From assembly GCA_015055545.1 (NCBI GenBank), contig SVHY01000001.1:62001-126000 (forward strand): DNA of 64,000 nt, given 5' to 3'. Source of the stretch: Clostridiales bacterium (GTDB lineage Bacteria; Bacillota; Clostridia; Christensenellales; Borkfalkiaceae). A model generated the notes under the pieces. That model saw only the letters and a list, made by a program, of their open reading frames with translations, was not told the DNA's origin and made no database searches. Shown here in pieces: positions 9,779 to 19,054 of the stretch; positions within the stretch are counted from its first letter, which is position 1, and the number at the start of each line of letters is the position of its first letter. The position numbers and the translations under genes are program-made.

Positions 9779-10741
9779 TTACTTTTCCGCCGTCGTTTCT
9801 GCGTCCTTTTTACGTTGATAGCGAACGAGCAAATACGCGCCCAGCACCCCCACGGCAAAGAGCGCGACACCCAGCCCTAAATCCAGCCAAGCAACGCCCG
9901 TTTTCCAAGCCACGTACACCTGCATAATATCGCCGTTACAGAACATAGACAAAATCGAGCCGAGCGAGAGCCCAACGATAACGAAATACGCCGTTGCCCG
10001 CGCTTTTTCAAACAATACGGTGAGCAGTTTTGAGAATCCGAACAACCCGATTAAAAACCCAACGCCGAGCGCGCCGTACACCAAAAATACTTGCGGATTA
10101 CTCTTCCAATAGGTCATACTCACGGACGAAACGACGCTTTGGAACCAGCCCACCGCCATCAAAAACGCGCTTGCCGACAGTCCGGGTACGATTTGCGTAA
10201 GCGACATTACGCATCCTATCACAAGCCCTACGACGACGTGCCACCATTGCACGGAGGCAAACGCGTCCACCGCCGTTTCCGCGCCGTTTTTCACGCTCGA
10301 TATTGCCGAAAAACAACCGATAGCCACGGGAATACAAAGCCCCACGGCAAAGAGCGTAATACGTTTGCCTGTGCGCTGCGCGCCTTTAAGCTCGTCTTTG
10401 ACGGCAGGAAACGCGCCGCACATCAGTCCCGCAAACAGACACACGATGGCAAAGGGCAAAATCTCAATCAGCTTTTTGACGGCGATAAATCCGAGCAATA
10501 CGCCCAGCAAAATTCCCAACCCGATGGGCAACAAAAAGGTAAAGCACTTCTTGAATTTTTTAAACAAATTCCCAAGCGCGTATAAAAACTGATCGTACAA
10601 TTTGAAAATGATTGCCACGGTCGAACCGCTAATCCCCGGCACGATTACCGCCAGCCCGATAAAAAATCCGAGCAGTCCGCTTTTGCACCAAGTCTTTTTG
10701 TTGTATTTAATGAGCGCGATTTCCAAGCTTTCTTGCGCCAT
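9779..10741 (-). CDS. DUF368 family membrane protein (undecaprenyl-phosphate transporter-like)
   Basis: GFFIGLAVIVPGISGSTVAIIFKLYDQFLYALGNLF and MSLTQIVPGLSASAFLMAVGW. Confidence 0.88.
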   Translation of the reverse strand: MAQESLEIALIKYNKKTWCKSGLLGFFIGLAVIVPGISGSTVAIIFKLYDQFLYALGNLFKKFKKCFTFLLPIGLGILLGVLLGFIAVKKLIEILPFAIVCLFAGLMCGAFPAVKDELKGAQRTGKRITLFAVGLCIPVAIGCFSAISSVKNGAETAVDAFASVQWWHVVVGLVIGCVMSLTQIVPGLSASAFLMAVGWFQSVVSSVSMTYWKSNPQVFLVYGALGVGFLIGLFGFSKLLTVLFEKARATAYFVIVGLSLGSILSMFCNGDIMQVYVAWKTGVAWLDLGLGVALFAVGVLGAYLLVRYQRKKDAETTAEK

Positions 10742-10744
10742 GAC

Positions 10745-11263
10745 TTAATCCCCCTTTCTCTTTTTCGATAACACGGCTTTGCCGATAATCAGCGTGATAG
10801 TTGCAAACGCTAAACCGCAAATTCCGCCTATCGTATCCACGAACAAATCGCTCGTATCCGCCACGCGCCCCGCGGTCAAAAATTGCAAACTCTCGTCCAA
10901 AACGGGAATAAACAATACGAGGCACACGGGGAAAAGCAAACACAGCTTATCGCTCGTGTACGCGCGCCAGCACCAGCTCATCAACGCCCCAAGCAACCCA
11001 AACTCCGAGAAATGTGCTAACGTCCGCACGTAGGAATGTAAGCGTTCGTATTCCGCGCCCGTAGCGTTTGCTATCCAAGACTTGGGCGCGAAAAAACCGA
11101 TGATTTTCTGCACGGTATCCGTAACGATATTGCTTTCCGCCGCCGATTCGTCGCCCGTTTTTAGCGAGTTATAGAAGATAAACGCCACCAAAGCCACGCA
11201 CGCCGCCGTAAGCACCACGCGCAGCGCAATGATTTTTCCTTTTTTCGTCCGTCCGTCTTTCAT
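10745..11263 (-). CDS. VanZ family protein
   Basis: FYNSLKTGDESAAESN...RTLAHFSEFGLLGALMSW...LVLFIPVLDESLQFLTAGRVADTSDLFVDTIGGICG. Confidence 0.9.
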   Translation of the reverse strand: MKDGRTKKGKIIALRVVLTAACVALVAFIFYNSLKTGDESAAESNIVTDTVQKIIGFFAPKSWIANATGAEYERLHSYVRTLAHFSEFGLLGALMSWCWRAYTSDKLCLLFPVCLVLFIPVLDESLQFLTAGRVADTSDLFVDTIGGICGLAFATITLIIGKAVLSKKRKGD

Positions 11264-11435
11264 ATCTATTATTATACGCAAAAAGCGCGCCAAGGTCAAT
11301 ATTTTGAACCAAGCTTACGCGTATTTTTTTATTTATTTTTTCCGCAAAGCCTGCTAAAACCCACGAAAAACGGTCAATTTTCGATACGGGAAAGCATATA
11401 TAATACCATATATAGTATAAAATTCGGGAGCTATT

Positions 11436-12425
11436 ATGAATTACGTAAAGAAAATGTGTATTTTACGGCAGATAAAACAGGGATTTTCGGGGGACGGGAA
11501 AACGCTTTCGGGTTTGGTTAAAGCGGAACAATACGGCAAAAACCTTGCCGTGGAAGTATCCGTCATCAATTTTGCCCCGCTCATTGTCGGCGAGTATTTT
11601 TGTCTACTTTCCGACGGCAAAGGCAAAACGGAAACGCTAGCGCTTCGCGGTAAAAGCCTGTTCAATCTCTTATCCGATATCGATATCTCAAACGGCTTTT
11701 GCGCCGTCGTATGCTACGTCAAAAACGAAGTCGTACCCATCGCCTACGGCATCAACGGCAACGGCGCGTACGACTTCAAACGCATCTTAAACGCAACCCT
11801 GCCCCCCGTCTTTCCTCAAAATCAACCCGATTTCACCGCCGAAAACGCGGAAACGGAACCAGCGGTTATAGAGGAAGAGCCGCCTAAAACCCAAGACGGT
11901 TACGACGACGAAACGGTGGCAACGGAAAACTATTATTCGGAGAAAGAAAATGAACAAGAGCAGCTTAGCCAAGTTAGCAGTAATGCACCGATTGAAAGCG
12001 GAGCTGAAAACCAAAACGCGGAAGAAAGGCTTGACGCACCGCAAAATGACCATGCTGAAAAGCTACTCCACCCGTTTGCAACGGACACGGACGGATATTA
12101 TCTTTCCGTCAAAAGCGAATGGGACGAACTCGTAAAAACCTACCCGCGCGATAAAACGCTAAACGGCGCGTTTTCGTGCAGCGAATGGGTACGCGTAAAG
12201 GGCGACGAACAAGCCCCGCAATACCTTGTAGGCGTAATTTACGAGGAGGGCAAAGCGCGTTATATTTGCTACGCTCTCGCCGCGAAAGATAAGAACGCAC
12301 CGCCCGAAGAAATCAAGGACGTTTGCACGTTCGTGCCCTGTTCGGTTTTCTCGGAAACTGACGGCTTTTTTATCATCTTCCAAAGCGCGGCAACGGGTGA
12401 ATGTATCCGCCCCGATCTCGTCTGA
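11436..12425 (+). CDS. Hypothetical protein with acidic low-complexity middle region
   Basis: 329-aa ORF with an upstream AT-rich promoter-like region. Confidence 0.7.
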   Translation: MNYVKKMCILRQIKQGFSGDGKTLSGLVKAEQYGKNLAVEVSVINFAPLIVGEYFCLLSDGKGKTETLALRGKSLFNLLSDIDISNGFCAVVCYVKNEVVPIAYGINGNGAYDFKRILNATLPPVFPQNQPDFTAENAETEPAVIEEEPPKTQDGYDDETVATENYYSEKENEQEQLSQVSSNAPIESGAENQNAEERLDAPQNDHAEKLLHPFATDTDGYYLSVKSEWDELVKTYPRDKTLNGAFSCSEWVRVKGDEQAPQYLVGVIYEEGKARYICYALAAKDKNAPPEEIKDVCTFVPCSVFSETDGFFIIFQSAATGECIRPDLV

Positions 12426-12508
12426 ATTTTTCACTAAAAAACCGTTTTCATTCGCTTGACTTTGCCTATTTTGCGTAGTATAATAATGCAAAAACAGGAC
12501 GGCAAGTT

Positions 12509-13072
12509 ATGACGAAAACAGATTCAAGACACAAACTTTCCATAGCCAAACGAATCGCGTTCACCGCCGCGTTCGCGGCGCTGTGCCTGCTTGGCACAAT
12601 GCTTCTTTCCGTTCCCCTGCCCGCATCGGGATATTTCAACACGGGCGACGTGTTCGTGCTCCTTTCGGGCTGGTGTTTAGGACCTGTATTCGGCTTTACC
12701 GCCGCGGCGGTAGGCAGCGCGCTTGCCGATATATTGACGGGCTACGCCCTGTACGCCCCCGCCACGTTTTTAATAAAGGGCTTAGACGCGCTCGCTGCTT
12801 GGGCGGTTTGGGCTTTGGCAAAAAAAGCGATAAAAAAACCTTCGCTCGATTTTCTCCCCAGAATAGCGGGCGCAATCGTCGGCGAAGGCTTGATGGTAGG
12901 TTTGTATTTCTTCTTTGAAAGCGTAATTTTGGGTTTGGGGCTTGGCGCGATTCCCAATATTTTAGGCAACGCATTGCAAGGCGTTTGCTGTGGCGCGCTG
13001 GGCGTAGTAATCGTATCCGCGCTCTACGTCATGAAACCCGTCGCGAAATTTTTCCCTGCACTGCATAAGTAA
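12509..13072 (+). CDS. ECF transporter S component
   Basis: Multi-TM protein: LSIAKRIAFTAAFAALCLLGTMLLSVPLPASGYFNTGDVFVLLSGWCLGPVFGFTAAAVGSALADILTGYALYAPATFLIKGLDAL. Promoter TTGACT-N17-TATAAT just upstream. Confidence 0.88.
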   Translation: MTKTDSRHKLSIAKRIAFTAAFAALCLLGTMLLSVPLPASGYFNTGDVFVLLSGWCLGPVFGFTAAAVGSALADILTGYALYAPATFLIKGLDALAAWAVWALAKKAIKKPSLDFLPRIAGAIVGEGLMVGLYFFFESVILGLGLGAIPNILGNALQGVCCGALGVVIVSALYVMKPVAKFFPALHK

Positions 13073-13074
13073 AG

Positions 13075-13250
13075 CTATGAAAATTCGTAAACGGATTTAC
13101 TATGAACTATGGTTTTGCTAACGCAAAAGTTATGAGCGCCTGTCGGCGCGTTGTTGTTAAATTAATACCGCAACGTTGCCGTTAGGCAACTCATAACTTG
13201 CCCGTAAGGGCAACCATAACTCATAACGTTGGCGCAAGCCAACTCACAGT
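13075..13250. repeat. Class B fishbone palindromic repeat, copy B1
   Basis: Hairpins AAATTCgtaaacGGATTT, TTTTGCtaaCGCAAAA, GCGCCtgtcGGCGC, [core ttgttgttaaattaataccgcaac], GTTGCCgttaGGCAAC, TGCCCgtaaGGGCA, GTTGGCgcaaGCCAAC; spacers actatg (left) and cataact (right). Confidence 0.85.
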
Positions 13251-14671
13251 TCGGACTTTGCTTGCAAATAATACCTATCCCACTCTTCTTCGGAAAGAGT
13301 AGTTACGTCCTTGCCGTCGGCAAGGGCTTTTTCTTCGGCTTTCGTGAATCGGAAAGAAAAACGTTCCACGCTTTCTTTGAGCGCTTTTTCGCAATCTGCG
13401 CCCGCCTTTCTGCCCACGTTGACGGCGGCAAAGAGCAAATCGCCCACTTCCTTTTCCACTTCCACGCTATCCCCGCGCGCGATAGCGTCGAACACTTCTA
13501 AAAGTTCTTCTTTCAATCTTTCTGCGGCGGCTTGCGCGGTGGCAAAATCCATACCCGCTTTTGCGGCGCGTTTACCAACTTTTTGCGCGCGCATTACGGC
13601 AGGGAAACAAGCGGGTACGTCGTTGACGGTGTCCGCGAACGTCTTTTGTCCCTTTTCCACACGCTTGTTCTGTTCCCAAACGCTGAGCGCGCCCGCCGCG
13701 TTTTCCGCTTTGTCCTTGCCGAACACATGCGAATGCCGGAAAATGAGTTTTTTGCATATGCCCGTGAACGCGTCGGTGAGACTGAACGCACCCGTTTCTT
13801 CTTTTAATACGGCGTGGAACACGGCTTGCAATAACACGTCGCCCGTTTCTTCCAATATTTTCTCGTCGTCGTCTTTATCGATAGCGTCCACCAGTTCGTA
13901 CGCTTCTTCCACCGCCGCCATTTTAATACTCTCGTTCGTTTGTACCCTATCCCAAGGACAGCCGTCGGGTTTACGCAAGCGCACGATGATTTCCCGTAAA
14001 TCGTTAGCGGTAAACCGTTCTTTTTCAAGCAGCGGAATTTCTTCTATCGCAATCGCCGACGAATAATCGTACGCCTTTTGCCTGTCCGTTTCGTATAAAC
14101 GGATTTTTTTCGCCTTGCCGCCCAAAATATATTGCGCGGCGATTTCTTCGCCGAACAAATCCCCTAAAACGAGTTTACAATCGCTTGCCAAGGCTCTATC
14201 GTCCAAATCGTAGACGATAAGCGGCAAAGCCAAATCCGCCCGCGCGTTTTGCACGAGCTCGTACGCAGAAACGGCGGTATACGAACATCCTGCAAACTTC
14301 GCCGCCGTAGCGATAGCGGAAATTTTAGAAACGCCGTCGATGATCTCGATTTTTCCGCGCGTTTTTCTAATCAGCGCTTTCACGGAATAATCCTCCGTCG
14401 CCGCGCCGTCCACGAGATACACGGCGTTTTCGCCCGCGGCGATAACGGCTTTGGCAAGGTTATTGGCGAGCGTTTGGAAATTTCGGCTATTTTCGTACAC
14501 GTAATCCAAGCAAGTATGCGCTACGCCAAGCTCGAGCACCGTTTCATACGACCGCGTGTTCGCCGTCCGAACGAGCACGGGCACGCCCGCATTTACCGCC
14601 TTCAAAATTGCCTCTTCCCCGCGCTTTGTCAAATCTCCCTTTTGCGCGCCTAAACCGATAACCGTAATCAT
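13244..14671 (-). CDS. mazG: Nucleoside triphosphate pyrophosphohydrolase MazG with N-terminal tetrapyrrole-methylase-like domain
   Basis: MITVIGLGAQKGDLTKRGEEAI; LRKPDGCPWDRVQTNESIKMAAVEEAYELVDAI; VEKEVGDLLFAAVNVGRKAGADCEKAL. Confidence 0.93.
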   Translation of the reverse strand: MITVIGLGAQKGDLTKRGEEAILKAVNAGVPVLVRTANTRSYETVLELGVAHTCLDYVYENSRNFQTLANNLAKAVIAAGENAVYLVDGAATEDYSVKALIRKTRGKIEIIDGVSKISAIATAAKFAGCSYTAVSAYELVQNARADLALPLIVYDLDDRALASDCKLVLGDLFGEEIAAQYILGGKAKKIRLYETDRQKAYDYSSAIAIEEIPLLEKERFTANDLREIIVRLRKPDGCPWDRVQTNESIKMAAVEEAYELVDAIDKDDDEKILEETGDVLLQAVFHAVLKEETGAFSLTDAFTGICKKLIFRHSHVFGKDKAENAAGALSVWEQNKRVEKGQKTFADTVNDVPACFPAVMRAQKVGKRAAKAGMDFATAQAAAERLKEELLEVFDAIARGDSVEVEKEVGDLLFAAVNVGRKAGADCEKALKESVERFSFRFTKAEEKALADGKDVTTLSEEEWDRYYLQAKSEL

Positions 14672-14688
14672 TTGTTTTTTCTCCTGTT

Positions 14689-14752
14689 TCCATGCATGAA
14701 TTTTCACTAACGTTCAACGCCTTGTACGCTTTGCGTGCATGATGCATTAAAC
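14689..14752. repeat. Degenerate class C palindromic repeat
   Basis: catgaattttcactaacgttcaacgccttgtacgctttgcgtgcatgatgcatt; resembles CATGAATTTTCGCTAACGCTCAATG at 40045-40072. Confidence 0.5.
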
Positions 14753-14763
14753 CAAAGCTTTTT

Positions 14764-16113
14764 TCATTTTACACGAAAATTATACAACAAATCGAGCAAA
14801 AACGCAACCAAATAACAAAGGTTTGTAGCGTGCGCTAATCCGAAAACGGAAATTTTCGGATTTTGCAGTAAAACGCAATACACAACCGTCTTTACGATAA
14901 TACCAACGCCCATGGATATCGCCGCGTATTTGGGTTTTCCTTGCGCCGTCAAACACGCCGAAAGCGTTTGCACGCACGAAAGCGTAAGCGCGGATACGGA
15001 AAAAATCTTGACGAGCTCCACTAAAATTTTCAGTTCTTCCCCGCGCAAGTTTCTAAAAATCAACTTTGCGGCAGGCTGGGCAAAAAAATACAGTCCTATC
15101 GCGCTCGGCGCGGCGATTGCCACGGTTACGATAAGCGAATACAACCACCGCCGCCGCACGCTCGCCCGTCGCACGCGGTCGGTCATATCCCCCGTTTTCG
15201 CCTTTGCCGCCGCCACGGCGGGAATACTCGCCGCCGCTATCCCGTAGCACACGGATACAGGCAAATTGATAACGGTTACCGCCCCGCCCGCAAACAACCC
15301 GTATAACGTAACGGCGTCGCTTGCGTATTTCCCCATAAGCCGCACGACGAGCACGCTGTCGATAAGCGAGGAAAGGGGCAATAAAACGGAACTTAACGTA
15401 ACGGGTATACTCAGCTTTAAAATGGATTTCGTCGCATACATACCCCCGTCGTCTGCGTATTCTTTCCGCAATTTATCACGGCGGTATTGCAAGAACGTAA
15501 CCAACAGCGCAACGGCTTCGGATATCGTAACGGCAAGCAATAATAAGGTAACGGCGACGCGCAAATTATCGCGGTAGAGATAGGCAAAAAACAAACCAAA
15601 CCCCACTTTTACCACCTGTTCGACGATTTCGGATAGCGCGGTGGGGAACATGCGGTTCGTGCCCTGAAAATACCCACGGAACACGGACAAAGCGGACACG
15701 AGCACCACCGCCGGCGCGAGCGTATAATATCCCGCGCGCACCTCTTCACTACCCTGCGCGCGCGATAAAAGGGGCGCGGCGATCACCATGACCGCCGTCC
15801 CCGCCAAGCCGACGAGCACGAACAACCGCAACGACGAACGGAACACGCCTTGCGGCGATTTACCCTTTTCCACCCGTTCGGCAACGAGCTTGGCAATGGA
15901 CGAAGGAATCCCCGTTGCAGACACGGTTAAAAGTATACAGTACACGGGATAAACGAGCTGATACAGCCCTATCCCGCGCCCGCCGATTAGCGACAGCAAA
16001 GGGATACGGTATAACGCGCCGACGAGCTTGGCTATCAAGCCGCCCGCGGCAATCAACGCCGCACCCGTTAAAAAGCTGTTTGATTTTTTGTGCACACGCC
16101 CTTTTTCGTCCAT
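14764..16113 (-). CDS. Polysaccharide biosynthesis/flippase protein (MurJ/SpoVB-like, MATE superfamily)
   Basis: Multi-TM: NSFLTGAALIAAGGLIAKLVGALYRIPLLSLIGGRGIGLYQLVYPVYCILLTVSATGIPSSIAKLVAE. Confidence 0.88.
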   Translation of the reverse strand: MDEKGRVHKKSNSFLTGAALIAAGGLIAKLVGALYRIPLLSLIGGRGIGLYQLVYPVYCILLTVSATGIPSSIAKLVAERVEKGKSPQGVFRSSLRLFVLVGLAGTAVMVIAAPLLSRAQGSEEVRAGYYTLAPAVVLVSALSVFRGYFQGTNRMFPTALSEIVEQVVKVGFGLFFAYLYRDNLRVAVTLLLLAVTISEAVALLVTFLQYRRDKLRKEYADDGGMYATKSILKLSIPVTLSSVLLPLSSLIDSVLVVRLMGKYASDAVTLYGLFAGGAVTVINLPVSVCYGIAAASIPAVAAAKAKTGDMTDRVRRASVRRRWLYSLIVTVAIAAPSAIGLYFFAQPAAKLIFRNLRGEELKILVELVKIFSVSALTLSCVQTLSACLTAQGKPKYAAISMGVGIIVKTVVYCVLLQNPKISVFGLAHATNLCYLVAFLLDLLYNFRVK

Positions 16114-16201
16114 ACATACAGTTTGCAAAAAAAGCGCAAAAGTTCGCGCAAAAGCCGCGAAAAAATTTTTTCCAAAAAACGGGAAAATTTTTTCCAAACG
16201 G

Positions 16202-16232
16202 TTGACAAGCGCATTTTCGCGTGTTATAATAT
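16202..16232 (+). promoter_or_regulatory. Sigma-70-type promoter followed by candidate operator dyads for the ABC transporter
   Basis: TTGACA...TATAAT at 16202-16230, then CTAAATacATTTAG and CTAACaaGTTAG. Confidence 0.6.
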
Positions 16233-16286
16233 CACAAAACTAAATACATTTAGCCTAACAAGTTAGACATATAGGAGGACTTTACT

Positions 16287-18143
16287 ATGTCGAAACAAAG
16301 TGCGGAACAAGCAGCGGTAATACCGCGACGGGAACGGGAAAAGACGGTGAAAGGCCGTATTCCCGACGTAGAATGGCTTTTCGGATACGGCGAAACGAAG
16401 AAAGCACAAGGCGACAAGTTTTTAACGAAACTGTTGCGACGGGACTGGTTGATGGTCGTTTATTCAACCTTAATTTACCTGTTGCAATTTGCGCCTGTTT
16501 GGGTACTGCCGCTCATCACCAGCGACGTGATCGATACGCTGACGCTCCGCCCGGACGGCTACGCCACGCGGCTCGTCATCGACGCCGCTATTTTGTTTGT
16601 CCTGCTCGTGCAAAACGTACCTTCCACCATGTGGCGCTCGTCGGTTATGAACAGGTGGATACGCAAAACGACGGCGGAAATTCGCAGCGGCGTAATCAGG
16701 AAATTGCAACGCCTTTCGATTACCTATCATAAAGAAATAGAAGAAGGCCGCGTGCAATCCAAGCTTTTGCGCGATATCGAAAGCGTAACGGGGTATTTCA
16801 CACATTTCATGAACTCGCTTATCCCCGCGATTATCGGCGCGGTGATTTCGGCGTGTATCGCCGTTTGGAAGAGTCCGCTGATCGCTCTGTTCTTTATCGT
16901 ATTAATACCCTTAAATATTCTTTTGGTGAAACTGTTCAGAAAACCCGTGCGCCAAGGTCATCGCGATTTTCGCGCGGAAAACGAACAGCTCTCCTCTAAA
17001 CTCACGACTACGCTCCAAATGCTCACGCTCACGAAAGCGCACGGTTTAATAGAGCAAGAAGGCATGGAAGTAGACGAAAAAATCCACTCTGTGGAACGCG
17101 CGGGCGTACATTTGGATAAGACGAACGCGTTCTTTGGTTCGGTTTCGTGGATGACTAGCCAGCTTTGCTCGGCGATATGTCTGTTCGTTTGCGTACTACT
17201 GTGCATTAAAGGCTACGTAACGATCGGCGAAGTGGTGTTGTTTCAATCCCTGTTCGCGTCGATAAGTAGCTCCGTTCTTTCGCTCGTGAACGCATTCCCC
17301 TCGCTTACGGCAGGTAAAGAGGCGGTTCGCTCCCTTTCGGAAATCGTTTGCGCAACGGATATTGAAACGGACGACGGCGATATCCCCGTACCCCAAATCC
17401 ACGGCGACGTAGCCTTTGAAAACGTTTGCTATCATTACCCCAACGAAGAAAAAAACGTGGTAGAGAATTTCAGTTTTCACGTGAAACAGGGCGAACGGAT
17501 AGCGGTCGTTGGCAGTTCGGGTTCGGGCAAGAGCACGCTTATGAACCTATTAATCGGCTTACTCGCGCCGACGGACGGCAGGATTTTGATAGACGGCACG
17601 CCGCTTACCGATTTACCGTTGCAATCGTATAGACATTTCATATCGGTCGTACCGCAAAACAGCATACTTTTTTCGGGAACGATTCGCGAAAACATAACGT
17701 ACGGTATGCGCAGATACAGCGAAAAACGCTTACAACGCGCGGTGGAGGACTCGGCGGTTTCCGAATTTTTACCGTCGATGCCCCACGGTTTAGACACGCA
17801 AGTAGGCGAACGCGGCGACAAGCTTTCGGGCGGTCAAAAACAGCGTGTATCGATAGCCCGCGCCTTGGTTCGCGACCCGCGCATACTCATTTTAGACGAA
17901 GCGACGAGTGCGCTTGACAACGTTTCGGAATACCACGTTCAGCGCGCGATAGAAAAGCTTGTAGAGAACCGCACGACGTTTATCGTCGCGCACCGTTTAT
18001 CGACGATTCGCAACGCCGACAGGATTATAGTAATGGACGAAGGTAGATTAGTAGAAACGGGCACGTACGAAGAACTGATAGCCTTAAACGGCAAATTCGC
18101 AGAGCTTGACAAGCTCAGCAGAATCCGCGAAGCGGAAGCATAA
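16287..18143 (+). CDS. ABC transporter, fused permease/ATP-binding protein
   Basis: TM region plus Walker A GSSGSGKST, signature LSGGQKQRVSIARAL, Walker B ILILDEATSALD. Confidence 0.95.
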   Translation: MSKQSAEQAAVIPRREREKTVKGRIPDVEWLFGYGETKKAQGDKFLTKLLRRDWLMVVYSTLIYLLQFAPVWVLPLITSDVIDTLTLRPDGYATRLVIDAAILFVLLVQNVPSTMWRSSVMNRWIRKTTAEIRSGVIRKLQRLSITYHKEIEEGRVQSKLLRDIESVTGYFTHFMNSLIPAIIGAVISACIAVWKSPLIALFFIVLIPLNILLVKLFRKPVRQGHRDFRAENEQLSSKLTTTLQMLTLTKAHGLIEQEGMEVDEKIHSVERAGVHLDKTNAFFGSVSWMTSQLCSAICLFVCVLLCIKGYVTIGEVVLFQSLFASISSSVLSLVNAFPSLTAGKEAVRSLSEIVCATDIETDDGDIPVPQIHGDVAFENVCYHYPNEEKNVVENFSFHVKQGERIAVVGSSGSGKSTLMNLLIGLLAPTDGRILIDGTPLTDLPLQSYRHFISVVPQNSILFSGTIRENITYGMRRYSEKRLQRAVEDSAVSEFLPSMPHGLDTQVGERGDKLSGGQKQRVSIARALVRDPRILILDEATSALDNVSEYHVQRAIEKLVENRTTFIVAHRLSTIRNADRIIVMDEGRLVETGTYEELIALNGKFAELDKLSRIREAEA

Positions 18144-18163
18144 TTATCGTAATATTTATGACT

Positions 18164-18290
18164 AGAAGTCCAGAAACTTAGTTTCTGGCGGGGGTTGGGG
18201 CAGCGCCCCGCATAACAAGCCCCAAAATAAGCAAAACGCAGTTTTGCGTTTCTCACCGCGTTAGCGGTCATTACGCTATGGCGTAGAGAT
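18164..18290 (+). repeat. Class E multi-hairpin intergenic repeat, copy E2
   Basis: CCAGAAACTTAGTTTCTGG, GGGGcagcgCCCC, GCAAAACGCAGTTTTGC, ACCGCgttaGCGGT, TACGCTATGGCGTA; flanked by taattatcgtaatatttatg and cattgtaaaattccatg. Confidence 0.85.
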
Positions 18291-18340
18291 GAAAAGCTAC
18301 GTTTGCATTGTAAAATTCCATGATGATATATCAAAATAAA

Positions 18341-18375
18341 AGAAAGCCCACGGTTATCAAGTAGTAAACCGTGGG
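18341..18375. terminator. Rho-independent terminator
   Basis: CCCACGGTTatcaagtagtAAACCGTGGG next to the XRE gene stop. Confidence 0.6.
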
Positions 18376-18585
18376 TTAAATATTCTCTTCCAATAATTCT
18401 TCTAACGCAACGTCAAAGTAATGCGCGATTTGTAATAAGGTTTCTAAATCAGGCTCGCGACTTCCCGTTTCCCAACAACTAATCGTTTGATTACTGAACC
18501 CCAATTCTTGACCAAGTTTTTCTTGCGATAATTCTTTTTCCAACCGCAATTCCTTTAATCGTTTTCCAAAAATATTATTTCTCAT
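18376..18585 (-). CDS. XRE-family helix-turn-helix protein
   Basis: FGKRLKELRLEKELSQEKLGQELGFSNQTISCWETGSREPDLETLLQIAHYFDVALEELL. Confidence 0.9.
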   Translation of the reverse strand: MRNNIFGKRLKELRLEKELSQEKLGQELGFSNQTISCWETGSREPDLETLLQIAHYFDVALEELLEENI

Positions 18586-18588
18586 ATA

Positions 18589-18936
18589 CTACTTTTGTTT
18601 ACTTAATAGAAGTTCAGCATATTCTAAAACCTGCATTTTGCGTTCGTTAGATAACGCGCGGAAGTTTTTACACAAAGATTTTTCTTCCACCGTCAAATTA
18701 GCCGAAGAACTTTCTTTAATAACTACATTTCCAAAATCGTCCTCTCTGCCCAGCAAGTAATCCGTACTGCACTCAAAAAAATCCGCATAACGGATTAAAG
18801 TATTTGCGGTCGGCTCATTTCTTCCAATTTCTATCATGGAAATACAAGACTTGCTAACTTTTAAAAAATCAGCCAACTGCGCCTGCGATAAGTTTCTTTC
18901 TTTTCTTAAAGTTTTGGAAATTTCCGCGAAGTCCAT
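18589..18936 (-). CDS. XRE-family transcriptional regulator with C-terminal extension (islet 1)
   Basis: LRKERNLSQAQLADFLKVSKSCISMIEIGRNEPTANTLIRYADFFECSTDYLLGREDDFGNVV...RALSNERKMQVLEYAELLL. Confidence 0.9.
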   Translation of the reverse strand: MDFAEISKTLRKERNLSQAQLADFLKVSKSCISMIEIGRNEPTANTLIRYADFFECSTDYLLGREDDFGNVVIKESSSANLTVEEKSLCKNFRALSNERKMQVLEYAELLLSKQK

Positions 18937-18960
18937 TTTTGTGCCCCTGTTTTTTACATA

Positions 18961-19045
18961 GTTTACCATAAAAGTGTCGAAAATATTTGACAAGGCATAA
19001 AAATGTATGATATAATCACGATATGGGCATATAAATGCCCAAAAG
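18961..19045 (+). promoter_or_regulatory. Divergent promoter/operator region of islet 1
   Basis: TTGACA-N18-TATAAT plus GGCATAAAAATGTATG and the dyad GGGCATATAAATGCCC. Confidence 0.65.
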
Positions 19046-19054
19046 GAGAAAAAA

